From NCBI GenBank assembly GCA_045636385.1, contig JAZTXK010000078.1, positions 186,001 to 250,000 of the forward strand: a DNA stretch of 64,000 nt, read 5' to 3'. The notes below the pieces were generated by a model, which worked only from the letters and a program-made list of their open reading frames with translations, did no database searches and was not told the DNA's origin. This DNA comes from CAG-390 sp045636385. GTDB taxonomy: Bacteria > Bacillota > Clostridia > Oscillospirales > CAG-272. The translations under genes were made by a program, and so were the position numbers. Of this stretch, positions 43,704 through 50,450 are shown piece by piece; positions within the stretch are counted from its first letter, which is position 1, and each line of letters begins with the position of its first letter.

Positions 43704-44004
43704 TATCCGATTTTTGCTTGAAAACAAGATAATAATACTGTTCATACTCGCATACCTGCTCATTATTTCGATAGTTGCATTTGCTGTAACCGTTTACGAC
43801 AAATGGGCGGCGACCAAGAGACCGCAGGAGAGAACGAGAGAAAGCACTTTGTTGCTTCTCTCGGCGCTCGGCGGATCGGTCGCGATGCTGTTTACGATGC
43901 TCGGGATCAGACATAAAACAAAGCATATCAAATTTATGCTCGGTATACCGATTATCATTCTGCTTCAGCTTGCGCTGACGGCGGCAGTATTATTTCTTAT
44001 ATGA
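43648..44004 (+). CDS. DUF1294 membrane protein
   Basis: The 118-aa frame carries the DUF1294 pattern: a helix, then VTVYDKWAATKRPQERTRESTLLLLSALGG, then GIRHKTKHIKFMLGIPI and a second helix. ATG at 43648 has AAGGA eight bases upstream but lies within glnS, an overlap of 56 bases; TTG at 43714 is a possible later start without an evident site. The family has no established function. It is followed after 16 bases by the DUF896 gene. Confidence 0.75.
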   Translation: MPIPSTASLVLRTASLRSNIRFLLENKIIILFILAYLLIISIVAFAVTVYDKWAATKRPQERTRESTLLLLSALGGSVAMLFTMLGIRHKTKHIKFMLGIPIIILLQLALTAAVLFLI

Positions 44005-44020
44005 TGCAGGAGATCACAAA

Positions 44021-44236
44021 ATGGATCAGAAAAAACTTGACAGAATCAACGAGCTCGCAAGAAAGTCGAAGGTCGAGGAGTTGACCGAGGAAGAAAAGCT
44101 CGAGCAAAAGGCTCTCCGCGAGGAATATATCAAGGAGTTCAGAGCTTCAATGCGAGGCATTCTCAACAACACCACGATCGTTTCTCCCGACGGAAGCAAG
44201 GAAAGTCTTTCAGGCAGAGCAAAGAAAAATGATTAA
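44021..44236 (+). CDS. DUF896 (YnzC-like) small helical protein
   Basis: The 71-aa protein begins MDQKKLDRINELARKSK and continues LTEEEKLEQKALREEYIKEF, the diagnostic pattern of DUF896, a small two-helix family of Firmicutes (YnzC, YozC). The C-terminus is basic. The function is unknown; the B. subtilis relative is in the SOS regulon. It ends the gltX operon at a strong terminator. GGAG lies upstream of the start. Confidence 0.9.
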   Translation: MDQKKLDRINELARKSKVEELTEEEKLEQKALREEYIKEFRASMRGILNNTTIVSPDGSKESLSGRAKKND

Positions 44237-44240
44237 TTTT

Positions 44241-44271
44241 AACGTCCCGACGCTCGTCGGGACGTTTTTTT
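44241..44271 (+). terminator. Terminator of the gltX-glnS operon
   Basis: AACGTCCCGACG (44241-44252) pairs with CGTCGGGACGTT (44255-44266), a tight GC-rich hairpin with 10 to 12 pairs, followed by TTTTT. Confidence 0.93.
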
Positions 44272-44282
44272 GAATTTCATAC

Positions 44283-44311
44283 TTTACTTTTTGCCTAAAA
44301 TATGATATACT
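44283..44311 (+). promoter_or_regulatory. Promoter of the tsaE-rpe operon
   Basis: TTTACT (44283-44288) and TATACT (44306-44311), 17-base spacer, extended -10 TGATATACT. Confidence 0.68.
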
Positions 44312-44341
44312 ATTTATATATGTTTATTTGACGGTAGAAAA

Positions 44342-44785
44342 ATGGAAAATTTGATTTATGAAAGAGATGCTTTCTCGCCCGAAGAAACCTCGGCGGCGGG
44401 AGCATATTTGGCAGAACTGATATTAAAGGATACTGCTCTTCCTCGCTTCGTTGCGCTTCGCGGTGATCTCGGCGCGGGAAAGACAGAGTTTACGCGCGGA
44501 TTTGCTTCGGTCGCTTCTCCCGGAAGCACGGTCAAGTCACCGACTTACGCACTTGTAAATGAATATAAAAAAGGAAAGTTACCTATATTTCATTTCGATA
44601 TTTACAGACTTGCCGACGAGGACGATCTATATTCAACGGGATATTTTGATTATCTTGAGCGCGGAATATGTCTTGTCGAATGGTTCGAAAATATTCCCGA
44701 ATGTCTGCCGGATGAATATTTTGAGGTTATAATAGACAAGATCAATGACGGCGCGGCGCGTCACATTTCAGTCTATTTGAGGTAA
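44342..44785 (+). CDS. tsaE: tRNA t6A synthesis ATPase TsaE
   Basis: TsaE is the ATPase that, with TsaB and TsaD, makes N6-threonylcarbamoyladenosine in tRNA. The 147-aa protein has Walker A GDLGAGKT (41-48), VKSPTYALVNEY for switch I and HFDIYRL, then VEWFENI, all family motifs. It is followed by tsaB after four bases. tsaD is not in this cluster; only the Kae1-like paralogue at 13010-13987 lies in the window. Confidence 0.94.
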   Translation: MENLIYERDAFSPEETSAAGAYLAELILKDTALPRFVALRGDLGAGKTEFTRGFASVASPGSTVKSPTYALVNEYKKGKLPIFHFDIYRLADEDDLYSTGYFDYLERGICLVEWFENIPECLPDEYFEVIIDKINDGAARHISVYLR

Positions 44786-44789
44786 TGTA

Positions 44790-45494
44790 ATGAAGATTTT
44801 TGCTTGTGATTCCACCGCAAAGACGGCTTCCGTCGCTCTTTGCGAGGATAATATACTTCTTGCGGAATTTACGCAGAACGGCGGCAACACGCACAGCGAA
44901 ACGCTTTTGCCGATGACGGAGGTTCTGCTCAATTCAATGAAAACAGATATCGACGAGATAGATATTTTTGCGGTTTCGGAGGGGCCCGGATCGTTTACCG
45001 GCGTTCGTATCGGCGCGGCAACCGTTAAGGGCTTTGCGCACCGAAAGAATAAACCCTGCATTGGAGTTTCCACTCTTGAAGCGCTGGCGACCAACCTTGC
45101 ATTCGGTGAGAATAAGATAATCATTCCCGTAATGGATGCGCGCAGAGGGCAGTTTTATACCGCCAAATTCGCGTTTAAGGACGGAGCGCTCGTAAGACTT
45201 TGTGAGGATATGGCGCAGAGCTTTGAGGATTTTCTTGCCGAAGTCAAAGAGCTTGACAGTAAAGTCTACCTTTGCGGCGACGGCTACAACGCGGGAAGAA
45301 AGCTTCTCGGTGATGAATATTCTTACGAAACTCCCGAAAAGCTCCGATATCAATCTGCATATTCCGTTGCGCAGATAGCGTACAAAAAGTATCTTGACGG
45401 CGACAGAACCTCTGCCGAAGAATTAAGACCCACATATCTCCGACTTCCTCAGGCGGAGCGCGATAGAATCAATAAAGAAAATCTGAAAGGATAA
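44790..45494 (+). CDS. tsaB: tRNA t6A synthesis protein TsaB
   Basis: TsaB is the partner that holds TsaD and TsaE. The 234-aa ASKHA protein starts MKIFACDSTAKTASVALCED and has AVSEGPGSFTGVRIGAATVKG, the diagnostic motif. Its C-terminal part ends LRPTYLRLPQAERDR, as usual. It lacks the metal-binding HxxxH of TsaD, as expected. It is followed by rpiB rather than the common rimI-tsaD. Confidence 0.94.
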   Translation: MKIFACDSTAKTASVALCEDNILLAEFTQNGGNTHSETLLPMTEVLLNSMKTDIDEIDIFAVSEGPGSFTGVRIGAATVKGFAHRKNKPCIGVSTLEALATNLAFGENKIIIPVMDARRGQFYTAKFAFKDGALVRLCEDMAQSFEDFLAEVKELDSKVYLCGDGYNAGRKLLGDEYSYETPEKLRYQSAYSVAQIAYKKYLDGDRTSAEELRPTYLRLPQAERDRINKENLKG

Positions 45495-45501
45495 TATAAC
45501 A

Positions 45502-45978
45502 ATGGAAAACAAGAACCTTGTAATTGCGTGCGACCACGCAGGATTTGACTACAAAAACGATCTCATCAAGTACCTCGAGGCAAAGGGCTACAATATGACC
45601 GACGTTGGTACCTATTCCCCTGAAAGCTGTGACTACCCCATCCCCGTTCACAGACTTTGCGAAAAGATCACCTCGGGCGAGTGCCCTCGCGGAATCCTCA
45701 TCTGCGGCACCGGTATTGGTGTTTCCATCGCGGCTAACAAGCATCCCGGCATCCGTGCGGCTCTTTGCGGAGACAAGTTCTCAGCTGAAATGACTCGTCA
45801 GCACAACAACGCAAACGTAATCTGTATGGGTGCAAGAGTTATCTCCTTTGAGCTTGCTTGCGAGCTTACCGACATCTTCCTTAACACCCCTGCGCTCGAC
45901 GAGGAAAGACACCGCAGAAGAGTTAAGATGATCGAAGACCTTGAAAAGGGCGTTTTTGACGAAGCAAACTACAACTAA
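45502..45978 (+). CDS. rpiB: Ribose-5-phosphate isomerase B
   Basis: RpiB interconverts ribulose 5-phosphate and ribose 5-phosphate in the pentose phosphate pathway. The 158-aa protein has ACDHAGFDYK at the start, DVGTYSPESCDYP, and GILICGTGIGVSIAANK with the catalytic Cys. The family length is about 150. Codon use is biased. It shares its operon with rpe, which acts on the same ribulose 5-phosphate pool. Confidence 0.96.
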   Translation: MENKNLVIACDHAGFDYKNDLIKYLEAKGYNMTDVGTYSPESCDYPIPVHRLCEKITSGECPRGILICGTGIGVSIAANKHPGIRAALCGDKFSAEMTRQHNNANVICMGARVISFELACELTDIFLNTPALDEERHRRRVKMIEDLEKGVFDEANYN

Positions 45979-45999
45979 CCTCTCCGAAGGAGTTATACT

Positions 46000-46779
46000 A
46001 TGGGTGGTTCACCTAAAAATTTAGCCGAAATTCTGAGAGCGAGCGCAGGCAAGCTTAAAAGCCGCACAACAGCCGCTATAATCGTCGCAGGCGGGTCTTC
46101 CACCCGTATGGGAGGAGAGACACCCAAACAATTTCTCGAGCTTTGCGGCATGCCTGTCGCGGTTCACGCTATGCGTGCTTACGAGGAATCCGAGTATATT
46201 GATCAAATATACATCGTTGCACGTCAAGAGGATATCGAAAGCGGTATTTACGACACTTATGCCGAGAAGTTTGAAATCAAAAAGTACCGTAAGTGCGTTG
46301 CAGGCGGAACAACTCGTCAGGAGTCGGTTCTTAAAGGAATCGAGGCGCTTTCGGACGATGTGAAATTCGTTGCAATCGCAGATGCGGCACGTCCGCTTAC
46401 CACTCCCGGGCTTATAAACGCTGTCTGCCTTGCCGCTTACAGATACGGCGCGGCTTCCGCGGGTACACCCGCGGTCGATACTATCAAAACCGTTGACAAC
46501 CACAAGTTTATCACGGGAACTGTTGAACGCGCAACCGCTTGGCAGGCGTCTACACCACAGGCTTTCAGCCTTCCGCTTTATCGCGCGGCGGCTTACTCTG
46601 CGCTTGACATCGGATTTGAGTGCACCGATGACAATTCACTTGTCGAAAGACTTGAACGACGCGTTAAGTTCATTGACGCGGGCAGATACAATATCAAGAT
46701 AACAGAAAAGCTTGATCTTTTGATCGCAGAAACGATACTTTCGGCGCGTGACGGTGTTTTGAGGGAGGACGAGGAATGA
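46000..46779 (+). CDS. ispD: 2-C-methyl-D-erythritol 4-phosphate cytidylyltransferase
   Basis: IspD makes CDP-methylerythritol, the third step of the MEP isoprenoid pathway. The 259-aa protein is slightly long because of about 25 extra N-terminal residues (MGGSPKNLAEILRASAGKLK) before the core. The nucleotide loop is IIVAGGSSTRMGGETPKQF; later blocks are VAIADAARPLTT and WQASTPQAF. AAGGAG precedes the ATG. It overlaps ispF by four bases. Confidence 0.95.
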   Translation: MGGSPKNLAEILRASAGKLKSRTTAAIIVAGGSSTRMGGETPKQFLELCGMPVAVHAMRAYEESEYIDQIYIVARQEDIESGIYDTYAEKFEIKKYRKCVAGGTTRQESVLKGIEALSDDVKFVAIADAARPLTTPGLINAVCLAAYRYGAASAGTPAVDTIKTVDNHKFITGTVERATAWQASTPQAFSLPLYRAAAYSALDIGFECTDDNSLVERLERRVKFIDAGRYNIKITEKLDLLIAETILSARDGVLREDEE

Positions 46780-47249
46780 GAATCGGACACGGTTACGATG
46801 TTCACCGTACAGACCCGACTCGCGAGATGTTTATCGGCGGCGTGAAGATCGATTGCGGATTCGGACTTCTCGGTCATTCTGATGCCGACGTGCTTTTGCA
46901 TGCGATAATGGACGCGCTTCTCGGCGCGGCGGCGCTTGGCGATATCGGACGGCATTTTCCCGACACGGATCCCGCATACAAGGGTGCCGACAGCCTTGTT
47001 CTGACGCGCCACGTTGCCGCTCTGATCAAAGGAAAAGGTTACCGCATAATTAATGTGGATTCCACGGTAATCGCGCAGAGACCAAAGCTCGCGCCTCACA
47101 TACAGCTTATGCGCGAGAGGATCGCGGGCGCTCTCGAAATTGATATTGATGACGTCAACGTCAAGGCAACAACCGAGGAAAAGCTCGGTTTTACGGGTAG
47201 CGGCGAGGGTATCGCGGCACACGCGGTCTGTCTTATTGAAAAAATCTGA
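46776..47249 (+). CDS. ispF: 2-C-methyl-D-erythritol 2,4-cyclodiphosphate synthase
   Basis: IspF makes the cyclic diphosphate in the MEP pathway. The 157-aa protein starts MRIGHGYDVHR with the metal Asp and His, then GHSDADVLLHAIMDALLGAAALGDIGRHFPD and the C-terminal KATTEEKLGFTGSGEGIAAHA. It overlaps ispD by four bases. The ispD-ispF order is standard. With ispA at 10711-11604 it supplies the cell's isoprenoids. Confidence 0.97.
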   Translation: MRIGHGYDVHRTDPTREMFIGGVKIDCGFGLLGHSDADVLLHAIMDALLGAAALGDIGRHFPDTDPAYKGADSLVLTRHVAALIKGKGYRIINVDSTVIAQRPKLAPHIQLMRERIAGALEIDIDDVNVKATTEEKLGFTGSGEGIAAHAVCLIEKI

Positions 47250-47261
47250 CGAGGTAAAATT

Positions 47262-47912
47262 ATGATCTATATTTCCCCTTCCCTGCTCGCGGCGGATTTT
47301 ACCCGCCTTGGGGATGAAGTTAAAAGAATTGAAGAAGCCGGTGCGGACTATCTGCATCTTGACGTAATGGACGGCGTGTTTGTGCCGAATATCTCGTTCG
47401 GTCTGCCCGTAATCGAGTCGCTTCGCTCAAAATGCGGACTCATCTTCGACGTTCACTTGATGATAACCAAGCCCGAAAGATACGTCGAAAGATTCGCAAA
47501 TGCGGGCGCGGATATAATTACATTTCATTTTGAAGCTTGCGATGATCCCGCGGCACTGATAAAGAAGATCAAGGAACTTGGTAAAAAGGCTTCGGTCTCG
47601 ATTTCTCCGAAGACTCCTGCAGAAGCTGTTCTTCCCTTCCTTGCAGATCTTGATATGGTTCTTGTCATGACCGTTGAACCCGGTTTCGGTGGACAGTCGC
47701 TGATTCCCGAGACGCTTGAAAAGGTTAATGTTATTCGCAAGACTATCGACGAAAACGGATATAACTGCAATATTCAGGTGGACGGAGGAATATCGGAGAA
47801 GAATATTTCGCTCGTTACCGATGCAGGTGCGAACGTGATAGTTGCGGGTACTGCGGTATTCAGATCTCCCGATCCAAAAAAAACGATTGAGGATATGAGG
47901 AAGAATTCATAA
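47262..47912 (+). CDS. rpe: Ribulose-phosphate 3-epimerase
   Basis: Rpe interconverts ribulose and xylulose 5-phosphates. The 216-aa TIM barrel has SPSLLAADF, HLDVMDGVFVPNISFG with metal His and Asp, VHLMITKPERY, and the late VEPGFGGQSLIP and QVDGGIS. It follows ispF by 12 bases and ends the operon at a strong terminator. In many Firmicutes rpe follows rsgA; here it follows ispF. Confidence 0.97.
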   Translation: MIYISPSLLAADFTRLGDEVKRIEEAGADYLHLDVMDGVFVPNISFGLPVIESLRSKCGLIFDVHLMITKPERYVERFANAGADIITFHFEACDDPAALIKKIKELGKKASVSISPKTPAEAVLPFLADLDMVLVMTVEPGFGGQSLIPETLEKVNVIRKTIDENGYNCNIQVDGGISEKNISLVTDAGANVIVAGTAVFRSPDPKKTIEDMRKNS

Positions 47913-47924
47913 AGCATTGAAATC

Positions 47925-47958
47925 AGCCTCCGATAAGGATTTACCCTATCGGAGGCTT
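47925..47958. terminator. Bidirectional terminator after rpe
   Basis: AGCCTCCGATA (47925-47935) pairs with TATCGGAGGCT (47947-47957), 11-base loop, with a short T-rich tail. It also lies just past the stop of the convergent GNAT gene. Confidence 0.85.
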
Positions 47959-47971
47959 TGGTATTAATATT

Positions 47972-48877
47972 TTATTTAACCCTCATCATCGCCGCGGCAA
48001 GCGTAACGCCTTGAGTATTCTTTCCTCGAAAGTAAATATCAAATCCAAGCTTATACCAAAAACCAACGTCATATTCCGTAGTAAAACTTGTTATCTGAAT
48101 CACTTCTTCTTTTGCACATTGATAAAGTTGCCATACAAGTGATCTGCCTATTCCTTGATGTCTGAATTGCGGATCGACATATATTGATGTCACCCAAGAT
48201 ATACTGTCCAAGGGCGCTTTCATACTGTGAGGAAAGGCAAGAATCACTCCTTTGGTCTCATTATCTCCCGAAACTGCGACGAAACCGAAAAGGTCATCGG
48301 CTTTACTCAACAGATATGTCTTTCTACTTTCATCCTTTGCGTATTTATTAATCAGATCTAAGATCTCATTCTTCTCTATTGCTCTGATGTAGATATCACA
48401 ACTTTTCCCGGATAATGCTTTGCGATGTATACAGTAACTAAATATATGATAATAGTTTCCGTAATACAAGGGCTTATTTATATCATCCTGCATTGTTCCG
48501 TAAGAAAGCATAGTAGTACCTTGATTCAACCAAAACATACTTGCTTCAAGAGAAGGATTGGCAAATCCCCAATAATAAATAATGTTTGCAAGCTCAGCTT
48601 GTCTTTTCATTTCTGCAAACAACGCGGTTGCTATTCCCTTTCTCCTATGTTCCTTATGCACAAACAGGTAATGAATGTACCAGCATTTTCCCATAATCGG
48701 TTCCGGAACTTCCTGTTCACTGAGAGTAATCCATCCGATAATGCCATTGCTCTCATTAACCGCCACATATATGATTGCGTTTTCTCGTGCTTTCTCATCT
48801 CTTATTACAAAGCTTCTTAAAACATAATCTCGTTGAGCTTGGTTCGCCTTGCAAATAGTTATTTTTGTACTGTTCAT
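47972..48877 (-). CDS. Double-domain GNAT acetyltransferase
   Basis: I chose ATG at 48875-48877 because GGAGG lies eight bases upstream. The 301-aa protein holds two GNAT domains. The first (about 1-150) has YLFVHKEHRRKGIATALFAEM for acetyl-CoA binding. The second (about 165-301) has SIYVDPQFRHQGIGRSLVWQL. GNAT proteins transfer acetyl groups to small molecules, including antibiotics, or proteins. The substrate is unknown. An unusually long leader with a small ORF and two hairpins precedes it, which hints at inducible expression as in antibiotic-resistance genes. The sequence is AT-richer than its neighbours. Confidence 0.85.
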   Translation of the reverse strand: MNSTKITICKANQAQRDYVLRSFVIRDEKARENAIIYVAVNESNGIIGWITLSEQEVPEPIMGKCWYIHYLFVHKEHRRKGIATALFAEMKRQAELANIIYYWGFANPSLEASMFWLNQGTTMLSYGTMQDDINKPLYYGNYYHIFSYCIHRKALSGKSCDIYIRAIEKNEILDLINKYAKDESRKTYLLSKADDLFGFVAVSGDNETKGVILAFPHSMKAPLDSISWVTSIYVDPQFRHQGIGRSLVWQLYQCAKEEVIQITSFTTEYDVGFWYKLGFDIYFRGKNTQGVTLAAAMMRVK

Positions 48878-48896
48878 TATTAACCTCCGAAAAATA

Positions 48897-48934
48897 TTGT
48901 ATTGAAAATAGTAGTGACTTAATAAACAATACAA
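48897..48934 (-). promoter_or_regulatory. Second leader hairpin before the GNAT gene
   Basis: On the reverse strand TTGTATTG (48927-48934) pairs perfectly with CAATACAA (48897-48904). TATTTTT follows, then the GNAT ribosome-binding site GGAGG. It begins three bases after the stop codon of the leader ORF, so a ribosome stalled at or near that stop could disrupt it. Confidence 0.6.
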
Positions 48935-48936
48935 AC

Positions 48937-49059
48937 TCACGGGAAGTGCAAAGAATGTATATAAAACAAAAAGCCAAGAAAAACGCACACTTTCTCTTGT
49001 GAAGTACAAGAGATTGAATGTTTTCTTGGTTCAATGACATTATATACTGATCTAAGCAC
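48937..49059 (-). CDS. Leader peptide ORF upstream of the GNAT gene
   Basis: A GTG start at 49057-49059 lies five bases after a perfect AAAGGAGG (49065-49072), only about 15 to 20 bases after the predicted transcription start. It opens a 40-codon frame beginning VLRSVYNVIEPRKHS and ending LHFP, with a hydrophobic middle (VCVFLGFLFYI). The frame spans the first hairpin completely. This is the classic arrangement of a translated attenuator. It has no recognisable homologue. An overlapping ATG frame at 49040 lacks a ribosome-binding site. Confidence 0.55.
   Translation of the reverse strand: MLRSVYNVIEPRKHSISCTSQEKVCVFLGFLFYIHSLHFP
48962..49029 (-). terminator. Attenuator-like hairpin in the GNAT leader
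   Basis: On the reverse strand an outer stem (49020-49029 with 48974-48984) encloses an inner perfect 8-bp stem TCTCTTGT/ACAAGAGA (49006-49013 and 48993-49000), with a U-rich tract (48962-48973) directly after. It would act as an intrinsic terminator inside the leader ORF unless translation or an alternative fold opens it. Confidence 0.65.
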
Positions 49060-49079
49060 GTGGTCCTCCTTTCGTTTGT

Positions 49080-49108
49080 ATTATATCATATTTGCTTATC
49101 TTTGTCAA
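49080..49108 (-). promoter_or_regulatory. Promoter of the GNAT gene
   Basis: On the reverse strand a perfect TTGACA (49103-49108) and TATAAT (49080-49085), 17-base spacer, extended -10 TGATATAAT. It implies a leader of about 195 bases before the GNAT start codon. Confidence 0.85.
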
Positions 49109-49144
49109 GAAAAAGCTGTCTGAAAATATAAAATAATCGCAAGT

Positions 49145-49182
49145 AAAAGAGGCAAAACGGAAATTCCGAATTGCCTCTTTTT
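49145..49182 (-). terminator. Terminator of the XRE-TPR gene
   Basis: AAAGAGGCAA (49146-49155) pairs with TTGCCTCTTT (49171-49180) with a further GGAA/TTCC pair inside; the reverse strand continues TTTTACTT. It isolates the XRE gene from the GNAT promoter 37 bases further on. Confidence 0.8.
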
Positions 49183-49185
49183 CAA

Positions 49186-50265
49186 TTATTTAGTTAATGC
49201 GATAAATCTGGGATCTTCGCGGATAAAATCAAACTTCTTTGATTTCATAAACTTATGCACAATTTCAGTATTAGTTTCTGTATAATTCTTTGTGTCGAAC
49301 AAAATATCCTCAATCGCATATTTTACATACTTACTTGTATACGGTAATTCTCCCGAGGGGATAGAATCAAATTCTTTTGCGTGATACAATGCTTTTTCAA
49401 GAGCCAAGATAGATTCATCCGCGTTATTGAGTTCAGCATAACTGCGCGCCATCAGTTCATAAATCTTCTGCAAACGGCAATGGAAAAAGATATAGTTGCC
49501 GTCATATATAACGATTTCCCATAACTGCAATGCGGTTTTGCATGCATCGATCTTTTCGTTTGGATCGTCGTATTTCTCGTAATATATCTTTTTAGTGACA
49601 TAATCCAGCAAGTTGAGAATATTCCTGTGCTTTTGAAGCAATTTCTTCTCGCGGTTTTCTTCCGAGAAATATGCGCTTTCAACAAGAATTTCACGGCTAT
49701 GCCAAATGCAGGGGGCAGATTCCGCATAATCCACAGCCAATTTCTCGTTTGCTATCTCGAGATTCTTATTCGCATACAAGCACACGATATTTTCAATCGT
49801 TCTGCCGCGAACTATATCATCACGGCAATCACGAAGTATTCTGGCACAGATGAGCAAGGCTTCTTTTGCATTATCGTTCTTTGTTTTGTCATCAATACCA
49901 ATATAAAGTGTTGAATCGAGTGCTCTTGCCAATTTTTCCATAAATACAAAATCACCGGGATATTTCTGTACCGCCTCGCGCCACAGAGCAAGATTTGCCA
50001 TGATCTTACCCTGATTCAAATACTGCTTTTCTTTCTCAAAGGCTTCATCAAGATAAGTATCTCTGTCATCCTTTCTGCCGAGCAATTCATCAGTTGTAAT
50101 GTCAAAGAAGTTTGCAAGCGAAACGATCATAGCAATATCCGGCGTGGTCTTTCCGCTTTCCCACTGGGAGACGGCGGAAACGGACACGTTCAGATATTCC
50201 GCAAGCTGTTCCTGTGTCAAGTCTTTGTCTCGTCGGCATTTTTTAATAACAGTTCCTATTTCCAT
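49186..50265 (-). CDS. XRE-family regulator with TPR-like sensor region
   Basis: The 359-aa protein has an N-terminal helix-turn-helix (about 5-60: LTQEQLAEYLNVSVSAVSQWESGK). About 290 residues of helical, repeat-like sequence follow, ending with a region rich in Tyr and acidic residues. The layout recalls RRNPP-type sensors but no peptide gene is visible nearby. GGAG lies nine bases upstream of the ATG. It is monocistronic, and a palindrome (50288-50301) lies between the -10 and the start, a likely autoregulatory operator. The gene is AT-rich, like the GNAT gene after it. Confidence 0.82.
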   Translation of the reverse strand: MEIGTVIKKCRRDKDLTQEQLAEYLNVSVSAVSQWESGKTTPDIAMIVSLANFFDITTDELLGRKDDRDTYLDEAFEKEKQYLNQGKIMANLALWREAVQKYPGDFVFMEKLARALDSTLYIGIDDKTKNDNAKEALLICARILRDCRDDIVRGRTIENIVCLYANKNLEIANEKLAVDYAESAPCIWHSREILVESAYFSEENREKKLLQKHRNILNLLDYVTKKIYYEKYDDPNEKIDACKTALQLWEIVIYDGNYIFFHCRLQKIYELMARSYAELNNADESILALEKALYHAKEFDSIPSGELPYTSKYVKYAIEDILFDTKNYTETNTEIVHKFMKSKKFDFIREDPRFIALTK

Positions 50266-50287
50266 ATGTTTTCTCCATATAATTATT

Positions 50288-50301
50288 CAAAAGCGCTTTT
50301 G
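50288..50301. promoter_or_regulatory. Palindrome in the XRE-TPR leader (candidate operator)
   Basis: CAAAAGCGCTTTTG is a perfect 14-bp palindrome between the -10 box and the start codon of the XRE gene, eight bases past the -10. This is a typical position for a repressor site. Confidence 0.5.
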
Positions 50302-50308
50302 TACTTAT

Positions 50309-50336
50309 ATTATATCATATTTTTTATGATTTGCAA
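50309..50336 (-). promoter_or_regulatory. Promoter of the XRE-TPR gene
   Basis: On the reverse strand TTGCAA (50331-50336) and TATAAT (50309-50314) with a 16-base spacer and extended -10 TGATATAAT. Confidence 0.7.
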
Positions 50337-50358
50337 GAGAGCTGTTCTTAACGGTAAC

Positions 50359-50395
50359 TTAAGCATTGCTAAAATCATTTAAGTAATGTTAAAAT
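50359..50395. repeat. 17-bp direct repeats upstream of the XRE-TPR promoter
   Basis: TTAAGCATTGCTAAAAT (50359-50375) and TTAAGTAATGTTAAAAT (50379-50395) differ at three positions. They are offset by 20 bp, two helical turns, on the upstream side of the -35 box, a position typical for activator sites. Confidence 0.5.
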
Positions 50396-50403
50396 ACGTT
50401 TGT

Positions 50404-50442
50404 AAAAAATACGGTGCAACTTTTGAGCTGCACCGTATTTTT
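50404..50442. terminator. Terminator of glyQS
   Basis: AAAATACGGTGCA (50406-50418) pairs with TGCACCGTATTTT (50429-50441), with T-runs on both strands. It marks the border between the islet and the glyQS region. Confidence 0.9.
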
Positions 50443-50450
50443 GATATAAA

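Noticed and set aside
42000..43763. A 587-codon open frame antisense to glnS
   Set aside because: It is a mirror of biased codon use in glnS. No ribosome-binding site or family match, and glnS has all expected motifs.
49041..49110. 81-codon ATG frame running through the GNAT leader
   Set aside because: It starts at 49040 without a ribosome-binding site and runs into the GNAT gene out of frame; the GTG-started ORF fits better.
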